Under the pieces are notes generated by a model. The model was not told the origin of the DNA. It worked only from the letters and a program-made list of their open reading frames with translations, and did no database searches. From an uncultured Phycisphaerales bacterium (GTDB lineage Bacteria; Planctomycetota; Phycisphaerae; Phycisphaerales; SM1A02), in the NCBI GenBank assembly GCA_946886375.1, contig CAMPIL010000169.1:1-7704 (forward strand): a stretch of 7,704 nucleotides of DNA. Direction: 5' to 3'. This document shows, piece by piece, positions 6,513-7,704 of the stretch. How positions within the stretch are numbered: the stretch's first letter is position 1; every line of letters begins with the position of its first letter. A program made the position numbers and the translations under genes.

Positions 6513-6544
6513 GGTTGCGGCGAATTCGACCCAATTCGCCAACC
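6513..6544. promoter_or_regulatory. Long inverted repeat in the divergent control region, candidate operator
   Basis: GGCGAATT (6519-6526) pairs perfectly with AATTCGCC (6533-6540) across CGACCC. The arms extend with GGTT (6513-6516) and AACC (6541-6544) past a 2-base bulge, giving 12 paired positions. A further GCGAATTC (6548-6555) repeats the left-arm sequence at 6520-6527, offset by 28 bases. It lies just upstream of the minus-strand -10-like element and before the plus-strand gene, where a shared operator would sit. A cruciform or transcript hairpin is the alternative. Confidence 0.5.
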
Positions 6545-6588
6545 TACGCGAATTCAAGCCCAGACCGCCTGGCGGCCGATTGGAGTAT

Positions 6589-7578
6589 GTGATCGGAGCT
6601 TCATTCAAATTCGCTCGTACGGTGGTTGCCACAGGCGCATGCCTGTGCGCGGCAGCGTGTTCGTCGATTTCCCCGCAGTGGGACCATCAACCTGCCGCGG
6701 CATCAGCGCGGCCGATCGTGGTCCTCGGCACGTTTGCCGATCCCCCTTTGCAGCCGCAGGGATTCTCAGGCGTAGGCGAGAAGTTCACCCAATCGCTGCG
6801 ACAGAAACTCGCCGCACGCACTGACCTCGTGCTGCAGTCCAATGACAATCTCATCGACGAAGTCGCCATCGCCGTCCGGAACCGGTCCAGCGCGACCGCA
6901 GGCGATCTCAAGTCCATCGCGCGGCGATACCCGCAGGTGCGCTATGCGGTGGTGGGCAAAATAATCGATTTCAAGCATGTCGCGCTGACCCCTTCAGACC
7001 TTTCCCAGTGGAGCGCAGCGCGCAACCGCAACCAGGCCATTGCCACTGTCAAACTGGATGTGGTCGATTTCGCCGCGAGGCGAATCGTGCTGTCCACGCA
7101 GATCGATGCTCGCGCGTGGGCGGATCAGCCCGCCGATCAAACCTATCGTGGCGTGAGTTTCGGTTCGCATCGATTCTGGGAAACGCCGCTGGGACTGGCG
7201 ATGCGTGATGCGGTCAGCCAATCGCAATCGCGAATCGATGCCGCGGTCCCGCGCGTGTTCGATGAGCCGATCCGCGTCGTCAGGCGCATCAACGATCGGC
7301 GCGTGAGATTGTCAGTCAATTCGAAATCGAAGGTCTCCGAAGGCGATGTGCTTTACCTGTGCGCGTACGACTCCAGCGGCACGAATCTTCGGCCGGTGGT
7401 CGATGCAACCACGCGTCAACCACTGAAGGCGCGGATTGAATCGCGTGGTCTGCATCCCAGCGCCTGGCTTCTGGGTCAGCCTGCCGCAGGCGTTGACGTA
7501 GCCGGAAGCGTGCTCGTGCCTTCGCTCTCGAGCGCGGCCACTGTCCGAGCGTCGTCGTTCACTGCCGCGTCGCCCTGA
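6589..7578 (+). CDS. Putative lipoprotein with CsgG/LpoB-like and FlgT-C-like regions
   Basis: With the GTG start chosen here the product is 329 aa: a basic n-region, a short hydrophobic stretch and a Cys cluster (GACLCAAACSS). C24 is the likeliest lipidated residue, although its lipobox (AAAC) is atypical. Residues about 43-222 resemble the CsgG/LpoB fold in pattern: IVVLGTFAD, GVGEKFTQSLRQKL, a LIDEV segment, RYAVVGKIIDF, VKLDVVDFAARRIVLST, and PLGLAMRDAV before the end. Residues about 227-312 (VRLSVNSKSKVSEGDVLYLC, then a hydrophobic AGSVLV end) resemble the FlgT C-terminal domain. That assignment is from memory of family patterns and is unconfirmed. CsgG-type proteins form outer-membrane pores or activate envelope enzymes, so an envelope role is inferred. 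An upstream ATG (6481) would add 36 residues, bury the signal and overlap the divergent gene's start by two bases, so I disfavour it. The start remains uncertain. Confidence 0.82.
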   Translation: MIGASFKFARTVVATGACLCAAACSSISPQWDHQPAAASARPIVVLGTFADPPLQPQGFSGVGEKFTQSLRQKLAARTDLVLQSNDNLIDEVAIAVRNRSSATAGDLKSIARRYPQVRYAVVGKIIDFKHVALTPSDLSQWSAARNRNQAIATVKLDVVDFAARRIVLSTQIDARAWADQPADQTYRGVSFGSHRFWETPLGLAMRDAVSQSQSRIDAAVPRVFDEPIRVVRRINDRRVRLSVNSKSKVSEGDVLYLCAYDSSGTNLRPVVDATTRQPLKARIESRGLHPSAWLLGQPAAGVDVAGSVLVPSLSSAATVRASSFTAASP

Positions 7579-7609
7579 AAACGGCCGTCTGCGCGGCAGC
7601 TCGGAAATA

Positions 7610-7638
7610 TTGCGGCACGGGCGGCATCCGCATATCCT
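7610..7638 (+). promoter_or_regulatory. Putative promoter of the tRNA-Cys gene
   Basis: TTGCGG (7610-7615) and TATCCT (7633-7638) are separated by exactly 17 bases, and the tRNA begins 9 bases further on. This is the only site in the window with both a -35-like and a -10-like hexamer at ideal spacing. The -10 shares the TATNNT form of the other candidate promoters. Confidence 0.6.
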
Positions 7639-7647
7639 GTTGTTCAC

Positions 7648-7704
7648 GGCCGAGTACCCAAGTGGACTAAGGGGACGGATTGCAAATCCGTTATTCGTGG
7701 GTTC
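7648..7704 (+). tRNA. tRNA-Cys(GCA), 3' end cut by window
   Basis: The sequence folds as a canonical tRNA up to position 56. The acceptor 5' strand is GGCCGAG (7648-7654), followed by U8 A9. The D-arm pairs CCC (7657-7659) with GGG (7671-7673) and has the conserved A14, G18-G19 and A21. The anticodon stem pairs ACGGA (7675-7679) with TCCGT (7687-7691). The loop TTGCAAA has anticodon GCA (7682-7684), which reads UGC/UGU codons for cysteine. A 5-base variable loop follows, then the T-stem 5' strand GTGGG (7697-7701) and TTC. The T-loop remainder and acceptor 3' strand lie beyond the window. Confidence 0.96.

Noticed and set aside
6469..6588. ATG at 6469 or 6481 as the start of the CsgG/FlgT-like lipoprotein
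   Set aside because: These starts overlap the divergent gene's start and its -10-like element, run through the inverted repeat and push the signal sequence inside. Not fully excluded, because the GTG at 6589 also lacks a well-spaced ribosome binding site.
7583..7600. Possible terminator after the CsgG/FlgT-like gene
   Set aside because: Only a 4-bp GCCG/CGGC stem can be drawn and no T-tract follows.

Overview
The window is a high-GC (estimated by eye at about 60%), gene-dense bacterial chromosomal segment. Several traits point to Planctomycetota, probably Phycisphaerae. The GatB lacks the usual zinc cysteines, there is a lipoprotein built of tandem DUF11/CARDB-like domains, cyclophilins have been duplicated, and short GCTATNNT -10-like elements sit very close to start codons. 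The lineage call rests on remembered family features, not on a search.

Layout: (1) 1-1556, minus strand, gatB, lacking only its last few codons at the window edge. (2) 1557-1803, a divergent intergenic region. (3) 1804-3378, plus strand, a 524-aa lipoprotein with four Ig-like repeats, closed by a very strong intrinsic terminator at 3404-3439. (4) 3550-4773, plus strand, an exported 407-aa protein joining an uncharacterised N-terminal domain to a cyclophilin domain. (5) 4819-5298, plus strand, a compact 159-aa cytosolic cyclophilin that appears to be read from a leaderless transcript. (6) 5299-5477, a convergent intergenic region with palindromes. (7) 5478-6482, minus strand, an exported 334-aa protein of unknown family made of two copies of one module. 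(8) A divergent control region with a long inverted repeat. (9) About 6589-7578, plus strand, a lipoprotein resembling CsgG/LpoB in its N-terminal part and FlgT-C in its C-terminal part. (10) 7648-7704, plus strand, the 5' three-quarters of a tRNA-Cys(GCA) with a recognisable promoter.

How the parts work together: gatB and tRNA-Cys are housekeeping translation genes. Between them, four of five proteins carry export or lipidation signals, so the core of the window is an envelope-protein neighbourhood. The two cyclophilins lie in tandem, one exported and one cytosolic. The duplicated-module protein and the CsgG/FlgT-like lipoprotein are divergent and share one short control region, which suggests (inference only) joint regulation or function in the envelope. 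I see no mobile element, CRISPR array, prophage or obvious defence system.
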